DNA from: Lachancea kluyveri NRRL Y-12651 | Lineage: Eukaryota; Ascomycota; Saccharomycetes; Saccharomycetales; Saccharomycetaceae | Direction: 5' to 3' | Length of the DNA stretch: 64,000 nucleotides | Assembly: GCA_000149225.2 (NCBI GenBank) | Contig: CM000692.1 | Location: 186,001-250,000, forward strand | Shown: positions 22,358 through 32,390 of the stretch, piece after piece | How positions within the stretch are numbered: the stretch's first letter is position 1 | Layout: the number at the start of each line of letters is the position of its first letter | Program-made: the position numbers and the translations under genes | The notes under the pieces: model-generated | What the model was told of the DNA's origin: nothing | Database searches by the model: none | The model's input: only the letters and a program-made list of their open reading frames with translations

Positions 22358-24985
22358 CTAACCCAAACCTTCAAAGGAATTGTTGTGATTACGTTTCCAG
22401 TTTCTCAACATTGTGCTAAACTTTGATACGGGTTGGGATTTTTTCAAATGTTCACAGAGGGAAACGGCTTTGTAGCGATCGACTCCCCGTGTGTTGACCA
22501 AATGGATGTAAAATTCAATCACAAGTTTGCGTTGTTTATAAAGGATTTCCAATTCTGGTGTTCTAGATCTCCACTGCTTTCCAAACTTTTTGTTCATCGA
22601 ATGGACACATTCACCGTTCATATCAGGATTTGGAGTAAACCATTCTAGAATGATAGCCTCTACAGAATCTAAGTCCGGAATTAAGGTGAATTCGGTGCCA
22701 TCGGCTGAACCGGGGGATGAAGTGGAAACTGGTGTTCCTTTCAGTTTTTTCCCAGGTGGCTCCCCATCTTCTTGTACTTCGTAATCGTGGTCAGACTTGC
22801 GCTCATGTTTGCTGGATGGTGGAGAGCGAGAAGTTTCGTTTAAAAGGGCATTCAATTGCTTACGAACCTCGTCTTTTATCTTTGAATCGACAGTCTCTGA
22901 TACGTATTCTTTCACCCGTTCGAAGATGCTGTCCGTCTGTGCTTGCAATGCAGCTTGGACCTTGGTGTTCACCAGCTCTGTAACCATAAATTGCAACTCT
23001 TGTTGCATGTCATCATCATTGTCAGGGTCCTCATCATCTGTGGAAGAAACCTCCTCACTGTCACTTTCCTTGTATTTTATACCGTTCTTTTGCGTCGTTG
23101 GCTTTGGCGATTCAAGCTTTACCTGGGAATCGGATGGCTTGCTTTTGTTTATGCGTTCACGCAGGGTGTCCTCCAGGAGGTTCAACTGATGTATTATATA
23201 TTCCCTTGTGCTTTTCTTTGTTTCCAATTTCTCAAAGACTTTTGTTAAAGAAGAAATCAAAAGTTGGAAGTTTGAGATTGTTTGATACTGCACAAACTTG
23301 AAGTTTTGATCGCGCAAGTCTTGAAGAACGTCTTGAGAAAGATCCTGAGGTTGTGGTTGAGATGGAGCCTGGGAATCAGCCAGGGGATTTTCAACCAAAA
23401 GGTTTAACATTGATTCGTATTTGGACCAGGCGTTATTGGCTGTGAAAATCTGATCGACCTCGAGGAAATAGCTTTGAAAATCTGTTCTTTGGAAAATCGA
23501 ATTTTGGAAGATATCGTGGGTTGGGAAAAACTTGTAAAGGATAGGAAGGCTTCGTACCAAGACATTGCGTAACGACTCGATTGCGGAAAGAAAGTTTTGA
23601 GCATTTGTAGACAGGGCCAATTGGCCCGATTTAAGCTTACGCTTATACTCTTCGATCTCCGGAAACACTTGTACAAGTAAAGAGGATGAAATTTCTATGC
23701 CATCGTTGTGGAAGTCAGTGCCGTCTTTATAAGGGGAGCGGTTGTTAAGAGCAAGGACGAAATCGAGTCCGATGTTGCTGGGGAAAAGCTCTGCGACCCA
23801 CTGGTGAGGTTTTTTAAAAGTCTTGACAACTTTGCACCAATCAGACCAATCGTCCGAAGTCCAATCGGGGAATATCGGCAACTTGGTTGGCTTTTGGAAG
23901 TATTCCCTCTTTTTGTAGGCAACATGACAATAACGGAACGCCGTGGAATAGTAGTTGCTCAAAGTTTCTTCCCTAGGATACTTGGTCATAGATTTACCTC
24001 TAAGAACGGGCAAGCTCTGCCAAGAGGCCAGATTGGAGACTAAATGGTTGTCCTTCTCGTCGTTGTCGCCGTCGTCGTCGTCGTCGTCCTCATCACGGTC
24101 ACCACCAGCATCGCTATCACCGCCATGCTGTTTCGCAGAGGCCAAGTCGGGAAACCCATCACCTTTGTACCCCTTCGGAACACCGTAAAAACGCAGGTAA
24201 AAATAAGCAGCCAGGGAGACCAAGGGACACAGAAACACGTTCTCTTCAGGGATAAGAGCTATTGGTTTGTAGGACGTGATATGGGGTTGGGCGTCAGGAA
24301 CGTACTCCGTGACCGAGGAAAGCGTCTTGAACGTGTACACCAGCGCGTTGGTGGTGCGGTCCGTGGAAAGGGAACCCAGAGAAACAGTGGACCTTTCTCC
24401 AAAGGAGAGCCTGCCATAGTGTTGGAAATGGAAATCAACCAGGAACCTCAATTTTTCCAAACCCGTTTTGAAAAACTTGTCGTTGAGGCTGGCGGTATGA
24501 GGATTCCACAAGTTGACGGATATTTTATGCAGCGGCTGTGAAAGTTGGGGCGGGTCGGGGTTCTGGCCATCAGTGTCCAAATAGGAATGCAATCTCACCA
24601 CGTTTTCGAGGTACTTGTCATCCAGAGAGTACGCGTAGTGCGGATCATACACCCGACAGAGCTTGTACAGGAATTTCAAGCTGCTAAAGATCTTTTTCAA
24701 GGCAGAGATCTTGAAGGGTTCGCCAGCCGCATGCGGCTGGCGAATGTACTCTGAGAGTGCAAACAGATGGATCAACTGGGCGGTGATCGGTATCCCGCAG
24801 TAAGGGTTCTGTGGGCTTGGAGCCGTGTTTTCAGCGACAATACGCGTGTTGATCCAATTCACGTATTTAGAATGGTAGAGCCGGTACTGGTGCGCAGTGC
24901 GCGGAGTGAGAGAGTCCACCAGTTCACGAACCTGTTGCTCAACCGAAGCCATCGTGTCTTGACCGTCACTCTCTGTGCCAGACAT
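22358..24985 (-). CDS. CBF2: Kinetochore CBF3 complex subunit Ndc10/Cbf2
   Basis: DNA-binding scaffold of CBF3, which recognises CDEIII of point centromeres. The frame is open to 25291, but the first 102 codons read as a leucine/phenylalanine-rich run followed by arginine/cysteine-rich sequence unlike the family. I place the start at 24985 (MSGTESDGQDTMASVEQQ), 875 aa against 956 in S. cerevisiae; Met at 24952 is an alternative. The tyrosine-recombinase-like N-half begins ELVDSLTPRTAHQYRLYHSK and includes LRGKSMTKYPREETLSNYYS. An Asp/Glu-rich loop interrupts it near 285-305. The Gcr1-type C-terminal domain has AIILEWFTPNPDMNGECVHS. Its presence implies point centromeres in this species. It lies head-to-head with the TPO gene. 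Confidence 0.95.
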   Translation of the reverse strand: MSGTESDGQDTMASVEQQVRELVDSLTPRTAHQYRLYHSKYVNWINTRIVAENTAPSPQNPYCGIPITAQLIHLFALSEYIRQPHAAGEPFKISALKKIFSSLKFLYKLCRVYDPHYAYSLDDKYLENVVRLHSYLDTDGQNPDPPQLSQPLHKISVNLWNPHTASLNDKFFKTGLEKLRFLVDFHFQHYGRLSFGERSTVSLGSLSTDRTTNALVYTFKTLSSVTEYVPDAQPHITSYKPIALIPEENVFLCPLVSLAAYFYLRFYGVPKGYKGDGFPDLASAKQHGGDSDAGGDRDEDDDDDDGDNDEKDNHLVSNLASWQSLPVLRGKSMTKYPREETLSNYYSTAFRYCHVAYKKREYFQKPTKLPIFPDWTSDDWSDWCKVVKTFKKPHQWVAELFPSNIGLDFVLALNNRSPYKDGTDFHNDGIEISSSLLVQVFPEIEEYKRKLKSGQLALSTNAQNFLSAIESLRNVLVRSLPILYKFFPTHDIFQNSIFQRTDFQSYFLEVDQIFTANNAWSKYESMLNLLVENPLADSQAPSQPQPQDLSQDVLQDLRDQNFKFVQYQTISNFQLLISSLTKVFEKLETKKSTREYIIHQLNLLEDTLRERINKSKPSDSQVKLESPKPTTQKNGIKYKESDSEEVSSTDDEDPDNDDDMQQELQFMVTELVNTKVQAALQAQTDSIFERVKEYVSETVDSKIKDEVRKQLNALLNETSRSPPSSKHERKSDHDYEVQEDGEPPGKKLKGTPVSTSSPGSADGTEFTLIPDLDSVEAIILEWFTPNPDMNGECVHSMNKKFGKQWRSRTPELEILYKQRKLVIEFYIHLVNTRGVDRYKAVSLCEHLKKSQPVSKFSTMLRNWKRNHNNSFEGLG

Positions 24986-25989
24986 GGGCGTTCGAGAAGA
25001 GGGAACCCCATAGAAACCACTTTCACGATCACGATCGTCCGGGACCCAACCGGCTCTTCGTACACAGCGACACAGCGACACGGAAATCACAATACACGAG
25101 CATGCTGCGCAGCGCCTGCCACATGTTTTCCTCTTTCCCTTTTCCCTTCTAACAGCTGCACAAAGTGCAAGTCGCTCGGCGGCTAAAAGGTAAGAAAGGT
25201 GGGTCACGAGGAGCGAGAAAAATAGAGACAACAAGAAAACAAGAAGAAGAAGGAAAAGAAGAAGCGAGACCCTGGAAAGTCCAAAAAGCAACAGAGAAAC
25301 GGGAACACCACCAACGGTCTGCGCTACGAGTATACAAACACAACGAACGATATACCTTAGACCGCCGGAAAAGGGTTCGGACTCGGAGGTGTGGCCCCAA
25401 CCATTTGCACTCTCTGCCGTAGCGCCACTCGTTCCCTGCCGAAATAGCTAGTTTTTCAGTTATGGAAATGGCGGTGTTTTCAGTTTTTGTCTGGCTACGA
25501 AACCTTGCGCCGCGTGCTGGCGCCGCAGCAGCGTTCCGCGTGATTTTGCTCTGGTTAATGCTGGCATTTCTGTTGCAGCATAAGCGAGACAGCCTCGGTG
25601 GAGCACAACGTAGTGTATCCCTATAACAGCTGAATGCAGCCCAACAACTACAGCGCTGGAAAACTACAGCGAGGTTTATGGTAGCGATTAGTGGAATCTC
25701 GCTCCTTGCTCGAACCGGTCGTTCTTCGCTTTTTGTCCCACCCCCTTGCTACCGTCTGCTCTCCGCGAGGCTTTTCCTCGGGACCCTGCCAAGGGCAGAG
25801 CAAAAATTTTTCTCTCAACAAGTGCGGCAATTAAGGGTAGTCGTAGCGTGAGAGATGCGTTGCACATGATGCTCCGGTGTATATAAGCAGGAGGTTGTTG
25901 TAGTACTCCCTTTCGAAAAGTACAAGATTTAAACAGTATCTTCACAAACTTTCACACCTGTTCTCTCTCTCTCTCTCTCTCTCTAAATT
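24986..25989. other. Divergent promoter region of NDC10 and the TPO transporter gene
   Basis: About 1 kb. The part nearest NDC10 is purine-rich on the plus strand (25190-25270). The middle is GC-rich with CGCCGCG-type motifs (25509-25545). TATATAAG at 25880-25887 sits 103 bp before the TPO start as a likely TATA box, and a (TC)11 run occupies 25962-25984 in the 5' leader. Confidence 0.6.
25880..25887 (+). promoter_or_regulatory. TATA box of the TPO transporter gene
   Basis: TATATAAG fits the yeast TATA consensus TATAWAAR at 103 bp upstream of the ATG, typical spacing for a stress-regulated transporter gene. Confidence 0.6.
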
Positions 25990-27822
25990 ATGGAATCTGA
26001 CCAGGAGTCGATCAATTCTTACAACTCCAGAGGCGAGTCATTTAACCAAGTACCTCAATCATATGTGCCAGAAAACCAGAATACGGCCTCCCGTGTCAAC
26101 ACCCTTCGTCTGGTTCCTACAGAAACCGCCAAGTCTTTGCAGGAAATGGGTGTCTCTTCTGAGGCTCCAATCCCAGATATCAATGCTCCTCAGAACGTCA
26201 AGTCTCCCATTTTTCCAGAAGAGTATACGATGGAAACGCCTACAGGTCTAGTTCCGGTTGCTACGCTGCATTCCATAGGTAGGACAACCTCGGCAGTCTC
26301 CAGGACTAGAACCAGACAGCTCGATCGCCAGGAGTCCTCTTCCTCTTTCGACTCTTCCTCCGAAAACCAGAAAAAGAAATTCACCGGCGATAACGACGAG
26401 GAGCAAGAGCTGGATACCGACATCGAGTTCGTCACCTTCGTCACAAATGACCCGGAAAACCCTCACAACTGGGCCACGTGGTTGCGTTGGCTTTACACAA
26501 TCGTACTGTCGATCTTGGTCATTTCGGTTGCCTACGGTTCTGCGTGCATCACTGGTGGTCTTGAGCTGGTCAACGAAAAGTACCATGTCTCGACCGAAGT
26601 CTCCATCTTGTCCTGTTCGCTGATGGTCATTGGTTTCTCGCTGGGCCCGCTGATCTGGTCTCCGGTTAGCGACTTGTATGGTAGGCGCGTCGCCTATTTC
26701 GTCTCGTTGGGCCTCTACGTGATCTTCAATATCCCATGTGCGCTGGCTCCAAATATCGGCTGTTTGCTTGCTTGCCGTTTCTTGTGTGGTGTCTGGTCCT
26801 CTTCCGGTTTGTGTTTGGTCGGTGGTTCGATTGCCGACATGTTTCCAAGCGAAACAAGAGGTAAAGCAATTGCGTTCTTCGCATATGCCCCTTACTGTGG
26901 TCCTGTCTTTGGCCCATTGGTCAACGGTTTCATCAACATCTCTACCGGACGTATGGATCTGATCTTCTGGGTCAATATGGCCTTTTGCGGCTTCATGTGG
27001 ATCGTGGTCGCTTTCATTCCAGAAACTTTTGCTCCTGTCATTTTGAAAAGAAGAGCCGCGAGATTAAGAAAGGAAACCGGTAACCCTAAGATTATGACTG
27101 AACAAGAAGCCCAAGGTTTGAGTGTCAGTGAAATGATGAGAGCCTGTTTGTTGAGACCCCTATACTTTGCCGTCACGGAACCCGTTTTGGATTTGATGTG
27201 TTTTTACGTCTGTCTGATTTACTCCTTGTTGTACGCCTTCTTCTTTGCATACCCTGTCATTTTCGGCAAGTTGTACGGTTACAAGGACAACATCATCGGT
27301 TTAATGTTTATTCCTATTTTGATCGGTGCTTCTGCTGCCCTGTGCACCACGTACTGGTGTGAATTGAAGTACGTTGCTCTCACCAAGAGACGTAAGCCAA
27401 CTCCAGAAGACCGTTTGCTGGGTGCCATGATCGGTGCTCCATTTGCAGCAATTGCTCTGTGGATTTTAGGTGCTACCTCTTACAAGCATATCATCTGGGT
27501 CGGTCCTGCATCTTCTGGTTTGGCTTTTGGTTTTGGTATGGTTTTGATTTACTATTCTTTGAACAACTACATCATCGATTGTTACGCCATGTATGCATCT
27601 AGTGCTCTGGCTACAAAGGTGTTTTTAAGATCTGCCGGTGGTGCTGCTTTCCCATTGTTTACAAACCAAATGTACGATCGTTTAGGGCTTCAATGGGCAA
27701 GTTGGTTATTGGCTTTCATCTCCACCGCAATGATTCTAATCCCATTCGCATTTTACTACTACGGTAAGGGTTTGAGAGCCAAGTTGAGTAAGAAGGATTA
27801 TTCCTTTGACTCTAACGAATGA
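25990..27822 (+). CDS. TPO3: Plasma-membrane polyamine exporter (Tpo2/Tpo3 type)
   Basis: 610 aa, DHA1-type drug:proton antiporter of the major facilitator superfamily. S. cerevisiae Tpo2 and Tpo3 are 614 and 622 aa and export spermine and weak acids. Parts: about 170 hydrophilic, Ser-rich N-terminal residues; FVTNDPENPHNWATWLRW just before the first helix; SPVSDLYGRRVAYF loop motif; FLCGVWSSSGLCLVGGSIAD; 12 membrane segments in all. A single gene stands where S. cerevisiae has the TPO2/TPO3 pair, so the symbol could equally be TPO2. Codon usage is C-ending and strongly biased, suggesting good expression. Confidence 0.93.
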   Translation: MESDQESINSYNSRGESFNQVPQSYVPENQNTASRVNTLRLVPTETAKSLQEMGVSSEAPIPDINAPQNVKSPIFPEEYTMETPTGLVPVATLHSIGRTTSAVSRTRTRQLDRQESSSSFDSSSENQKKKFTGDNDEEQELDTDIEFVTFVTNDPENPHNWATWLRWLYTIVLSILVISVAYGSACITGGLELVNEKYHVSTEVSILSCSLMVIGFSLGPLIWSPVSDLYGRRVAYFVSLGLYVIFNIPCALAPNIGCLLACRFLCGVWSSSGLCLVGGSIADMFPSETRGKAIAFFAYAPYCGPVFGPLVNGFINISTGRMDLIFWVNMAFCGFMWIVVAFIPETFAPVILKRRAARLRKETGNPKIMTEQEAQGLSVSEMMRACLLRPLYFAVTEPVLDLMCFYVCLIYSLLYAFFFAYPVIFGKLYGYKDNIIGLMFIPILIGASAALCTTYWCELKYVALTKRRKPTPEDRLLGAMIGAPFAAIALWILGATSYKHIIWVGPASSGLAFGFGMVLIYYSLNNYIIDCYAMYASSALATKVFLRSAGGAAFPLFTNQMYDRLGLQWASWLLAFISTAMILIPFAFYYYGKGLRAKLSKKDYSFDSNE

Positions 27823-28346
27823 ACAGGATAGAGGCTGGAAAGGCTTACTACTATTTAACCCTCCGTTTATTCCGCTATCCATTTCATCACTTCTTTCACG
27901 CTACTCACTTCCCTCCCCCTCCCAACCCTTTTCCAACTGCATGCATGCCTTTCCTCACACGTGTTTTAATATTGCTTCTATGCTTCCACCCCTGGTATTT
28001 TTATTTTCCGTCTTTTTTCTTTTTCTTTTTTATTATCTTCGACCTCACCATCCCCCCCTTATCGTTGGTCCTTTATTTTAGTCCATTTTATCACAAATCC
28101 CGTTAATAGACCTATGCTTTAACCCGCTCCTAAATAATTTTTAGTAAACAATATTAATAGTCTTTAATCATTCCTTCTGAAATAGGCGATGGTATCTCAA
28201 CTCATTTAGGCGATAAAATGCGTTTTCTCAGCTGGATCAAACGGCACACGTACGGAGTGAGGCATATGGTCCCAAAAATCTCCAATCTGAAAGCAAGTAT
28301 CCACCTTAAGCTTTACCCCGTATGACAGTTCAAGGCAGGATCTAGC
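27823..28346. other. TPO 3' flank and NCA2 promoter
   Basis: 524 bp, pyrimidine-rich just after the TPO stop (27880-28050), no gene seen. NCA2 is read in the same direction. Confidence 0.5.
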
Positions 28347-30227
28347 ATGATTACCGACCATTATATCCTCAAGTCGATACAAAGTATCGACCACATTCTA
28401 GAGGCAACTTTTGAACAGGTTGTACTTCCGCAACCTTCAGAAAACCAAGATCAGCAGGACTTACAAATCTTGCAAGAACAATTATGGCAAGTGAAAAAAA
28501 CAGTAGACTCCCTAGCGAGCTCTATTCGCCAGAATTCTGGAACTGTCGAGATAGACTATGACAAGATTCTAAATGTTTTGCAAAAACTAGACACATCGAG
28601 GTTGGAAGGCATCTCCGTCTCTCAACTTGAACTTTCCCAATCAATAAAAGATTGCATTTGCAACTACGTTTCAATTTGTTGCTACTATACGCTTGTTCAT
28701 GATTCAATAAATTTTATTCCATCGATGTATGATAGTGAGAAATTTTACCATGATATTTGTGAATCTAACAAGTGGTCTGCTCTCTATTTCTTACAAACTC
28801 TCCCACAACGTCTCGCCCACACTTTGTTTAATACCAGTGACGAATTCATCGAGTCCTTAAAGCGCAATGCTCATTTTCAAGGATTTATGAGATCCCTGAC
28901 CCTGACTTCAAATCAATTTCTCCAATCTTCTTTACCTCAGCTAAACAAGATTTTAATGGTCAGAAATTATCAACTAGTTGGTCTACCAAGAGACACTTTG
29001 AAATTAACCGGCAATGTCACAGCTTTATTAAAGATACCTCTAGCAGTAATTTCTCAGGAAGTTCATATCAGAAAAGAAGCCATGGAACATCAGTCTAAAC
29101 GCTACACTGCCAAATTGGGTCAATTGATCTCTGAATACCCTCTAACTAATAATACGAATGACGTTTTACACAAACGTGTAAACTCGATTGCTCAATATTT
29201 TGATGCTTCCAAGAAAGATACTGGCAGCGTTAACTTGTTACACATGTTGGTGGAATTGATACCTAAGGTTAGAGACTTAAAAACCACTACTCTTGTAACT
29301 GAATACAAAAAGCCAGGCGTGTTAACGCGGTATTGGCCCACTATACTTCTCGCTTTGGCTTATGGTCCTTCTACGATTGCCTTAGCCTGGTCTTCTCGAT
29401 ACAAAATTTTGGAATTTTTCAAAAGAAATATAGTTGATTTTACCATGGGATTACTTTACAACTGGGTTTGGACTCCTTTGAAACAGGTTTGGAGCACGGT
29501 GAGACACGACGAAGACAGTTCTATTGCAATGATGTCACAGGGAACTTTAGACTCGGAAGTGGGCTCGTTGACAAGGATGATCGTACAGTTTGTCGTTGAA
29601 AATTCATCTGCTGACGGGTTAATCCCAGGTTCTTCTGTAGATATAAACATCAATTCACTAACCGATCAAATATCACATGGCGATCTAACGCAGTTTATGC
29701 AAATTTACGAATCACAACTGCATCATCCTGTCAAAAACATTCTATCCGGTAAATTGATCAGATCTTTGTTGATTCAATTACAAAAAACCAAGGTGGATGG
29801 CTCACTAGCATTGCATGGTATCGATAAGATGTTACAATCCCAACAATTGGTATTTGGTGTTGTTGCGATGTCGCCAGCACTTCTCATCCTATATTGTTCA
29901 GCTATCAGTGGCTACAGACTGGTGAAGTTGGGAAATATATGGTCTAATATCAGTGAAATAAAGTCAAAAATTAGTTCCAGTTTGAATAACGTGGAACGTT
30001 TGCTAAACTACGAAAATACGGAACATCAAAAACTTAACTACTTGAACCAGGGTTTGCTGACATTAGAAATTGTCACCTTGCGTTCCTCTGGTGGCAGGCT
30101 AGTCCCCAAAGCACGTAAAGGTGAATGGTTAAGGGATGTAGATGAATTGGTGAATTCCAAGTTGTCGAATGCAGCAAAGCTAAATGTCGTTAACAGAATA
30201 TACCACGTTTACAGCAAATACTTCTGA
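28347..30227 (+). CDS. NCA2: Mitochondrial outer-membrane protein Nca2
   Basis: 626 aa against 616 in S. cerevisiae. Nca2 acts with Nca3 on expression of the mitochondrial ATP6/ATP8 transcript. Visible features: a mostly helical N-half, the NCA2-family segment ending in KPGVLTRYWPTILLALAYGP with a membrane helix (about 330-350), and a second hydrophobic helix LVFGVVAMSPALLILYCSA near 505-525. The conserved block VGSLTRMIVQFVVE lies between them. Start MITDHYILKSI aligns with the family N-terminus. It converges with the LSB1/PIN3 gene. Confidence 0.92.
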   Translation: MITDHYILKSIQSIDHILEATFEQVVLPQPSENQDQQDLQILQEQLWQVKKTVDSLASSIRQNSGTVEIDYDKILNVLQKLDTSRLEGISVSQLELSQSIKDCICNYVSICCYYTLVHDSINFIPSMYDSEKFYHDICESNKWSALYFLQTLPQRLAHTLFNTSDEFIESLKRNAHFQGFMRSLTLTSNQFLQSSLPQLNKILMVRNYQLVGLPRDTLKLTGNVTALLKIPLAVISQEVHIRKEAMEHQSKRYTAKLGQLISEYPLTNNTNDVLHKRVNSIAQYFDASKKDTGSVNLLHMLVELIPKVRDLKTTTLVTEYKKPGVLTRYWPTILLALAYGPSTIALAWSSRYKILEFFKRNIVDFTMGLLYNWVWTPLKQVWSTVRHDEDSSIAMMSQGTLDSEVGSLTRMIVQFVVENSSADGLIPGSSVDININSLTDQISHGDLTQFMQIYESQLHHPVKNILSGKLIRSLLIQLQKTKVDGSLALHGIDKMLQSQQLVFGVVAMSPALLILYCSAISGYRLVKLGNIWSNISEIKSKISSSLNNVERLLNYENTEHQKLNYLNQGLLTLEIVTLRSSGGRLVPKARKGEWLRDVDELVNSKLSNAAKLNVVNRIYHVYSKYF

Positions 30228-30398
30228 ACTACGTAGATAATTCTTATTAAAAAGAAAAACATGGAACAATAACTTTATAGCTCATCTATGTACGTTAAAC
30301 TAAAGAAAAAAAAAGGGGAAGGATGCGGTCACAAAAGAAGAAAGGGCAAAATATCTTCAACAAGAAGCAAAAGAAAGAGTATAAAACTTAAACGTGGT

Positions 30399-31091
30399 TC
30401 AAAATATGCTGTTTACAATATCAGAACCAATAGTGGCACCAGCACCAAAAATAGCCGCATTACCGAGCTTACTACCAAACTTCTTAAAGGCTTGAGAACC
30501 ATTGTGACCTGCATGCTGCTCAGGTGCAGGTTGTTGCACTGGCGACTGTTGCACCGGTGGCTGTTGATAATATTGCTGAGGGGGCTGTTGATAAAAGCCG
30601 GTAGAAGGGGGCGGAAATTGTGGTTGAGAAGCAAGCTGCGTACTGGAACTTGTTTGTTGTGGCTGCAAGGCAACTGTAGGACTGGATTGGTATTGAGGAG
30701 GAGGGGGCAAGTTTGGACGAGCTGGTTCTTCTCTGGTGAAGCCATTGCTGCCAGAGAAAGCTGGTTTGACATAGTTTGAGGGGAACATACCCACACTTCC
30801 GTTACACTTACCCTTGTACCATTCGCTAGATGGCTTTTCCAACACTTGGATTTTGTCTCCTGGTTTCAAGTTTAGGTCGCCATCCTGTTGAGCCTGGAAA
30901 GCATAAATAGCCTCAACATATTCCAAAGAAGGACTTGAAGAGCGGTTACCATTGGCATTTGGGTCGTACCTCTGGGGCAGACTGTTGCTAATTTGTTGAA
31001 AAGTTTCTTCGGAGATGACTTCCGACTCTCTTAGGAAGTCTAGCTCAGTTCTGATGGTTGTTAGAGAACGGTTAATCAAGGAAGCAGACAT
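30399..31091 (-). CDS. PIN3: SH3 protein of the Lsb1/Pin3 (Lsb2) family
   Basis: 230 aa. N-terminal helix (MSASLINRSLTTIRTELDFL), SH3 domain at 57-110 (YAFQAQQDGDLNLKPGD ... SEWYKGKCNGSVGMFPSNYV), a PPPPQY motif at 129-134 suited to Rsp5 WW binding, a Gln/Pro-rich prion-like stretch (about 150-195) and the conserved end FKKFGSKLGNAAIFGAGATI. In S. cerevisiae Lsb1 and Pin3/Lsb2 bind Las17/WASP to restrain actin assembly, and Pin3 can promote prion formation. The gene stands for both ohnologues. TCACGTGA lies 165 bp upstream (31256-31263). Confidence 0.93.
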   Translation of the reverse strand: MSASLINRSLTTIRTELDFLRESEVISEETFQQISNSLPQRYDPNANGNRSSSPSLEYVEAIYAFQAQQDGDLNLKPGDKIQVLEKPSSEWYKGKCNGSVGMFPSNYVKPAFSGSNGFTREEPARPNLPPPPQYQSSPTVALQPQQTSSSTQLASQPQFPPPSTGFYQQPPQQYYQQPPVQQSPVQQPAPEQHAGHNGSQAFKKFGSKLGNAAIFGAGATIGSDIVNSIF

Positions 31092-31711
31092 TTTTAACAG
31101 AACTAACTGTCAGATTTCAAAGCTAAAGTTGGAGCTAATACTGAGGAAAGGTGTTGAGTAAAAGTAATAAATATTTTCTCGGAACGGTTCCCTTTATTCT
31201 AGAAGATCTCCTTTTTACCTATTCGACGCCTCGTTCGTGGAGAGTGAGTTAAAGATCACGTGATGAAAGTTGGCTAAATGGGAAAGGAATTTTGAACTTT
31301 ACGGTCAAAGCGTATTTCATACGACTCAACTTCTGGGCAAGATTGAAGATGATATGAAAAGGGTTCGATCTACAAACACATCTCTCTGAAATTTGAAGGG
31401 AAAAAACCAGGAAAAGTGATGCATTCCTTCAGGTAAAAAGGCAGATTGGCTGTTCTGTCGATGAATTTCACAGAAACTTGTACTGCCCTTGTTCGGGAGC
31501 GTATGTAAACGGAATATGCGATAGGATCGCTCCCCCAATAAAAGATTCAAATTCTATTTTCCCATTATTATATTATAATTATATGTTATAAATGACAACA
31601 ATAAACCCTCCATGCATTCGAAATATTCCTGAAACAAAAAAAAGAAGGAAAAACCTTACATATTACCGGTCAGGTAACAGATTCTGCCGTTATTTTGCAC
31701 CTGGTGCAAAA
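31092..31711. other. LSB1/PIN3 promoter and MAY24 3' flank
   Basis: 620 bp, no gene. TCACGTGA at 31256-31263 is the only clear site. AT-rich sequence near 31560-31590 probably belongs to the MAY24 3' end. Confidence 0.5.
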
Positions 31712-32277
31712 CTATATGATCACACCAGCCATCAGATAGCTTGTGCTCACATTGAATAGTATCTGCATTAGTGCACAACTCAGGGGCACCCACGTAGACA
31801 TAGCGAAAAGCCCAGCTTTGTAAATCACAGCAATCCTAATCAAAAAAAAAATAAGAAATAAGTTAGTAGTCTCAGAGATTGGTAATAATCCATCAAAAAG
31901 CCTTAACATACAACAATCCCACTACTGTTCCAGAGGCTATAGCTTGAATGCCTCCCGCAACCAAATAGAAAAACATGATCCATATCCCCCCCGCCGTTTT
32001 ACGATGGGAGTAGCTTGCTATAAGGCCCGCGCTTCCGTAGAAGCCAGCAAAAAGGATCAACGTCCAATACACCGTAAACCTCCATATGTCAGATGTGTAG
32101 TAGAGATACGAGAGCGAGAACTTTTCGTTATTTAATGGCCAATACAACGATGGAAAGCTTGGAGTAACATAGCCCAGTGGAACGTCACCAGTTGTAACAA
32201 ATGACCTGTTTGTATGGGAAACCAGATTAGTAAACAAGCTTTCGGTGGTGAGAATGCTGTAAGTACACTTACTTCAT
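31712..32277 (-). CDS. MAY24: Tetraspanning membrane protein May24 (TMEM170-like), two introns
   Basis: Three exons: 32277-32273 (ATGAA), 32205-31912 and 31835-31712. Joined, they give 140 aa, the S. cerevisiae length, starting MKSFVTTGDVPLGYVTPSFP. Intron 1 (32272-32206, 67 nt) has GTAAGT, branch TACTAAT (32232-32226) and CAG. Intron 2 (31911-31836, 76 nt) has GTATGT, a perfect TACTAAC (31868-31862), a T-run and TAG. Splicing intron 2 restores GLLIAVIYKAGLFAMSTWVP, the conserved family core. The protein has several membrane helices and no known activity. Neighbours PIN3 and PRE9 fit the ancestral order. Confidence 0.9.
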
Positions 32278-32390
32278 CGATGTTTCTCATTCTATGTTAC
32301 ATATATCAGCAATGAGACGGCACCAACCATACAAATAATGCTCTTTGTCAATTTTATAATCTACATATAGATCGCTACGCACGGTTATAT

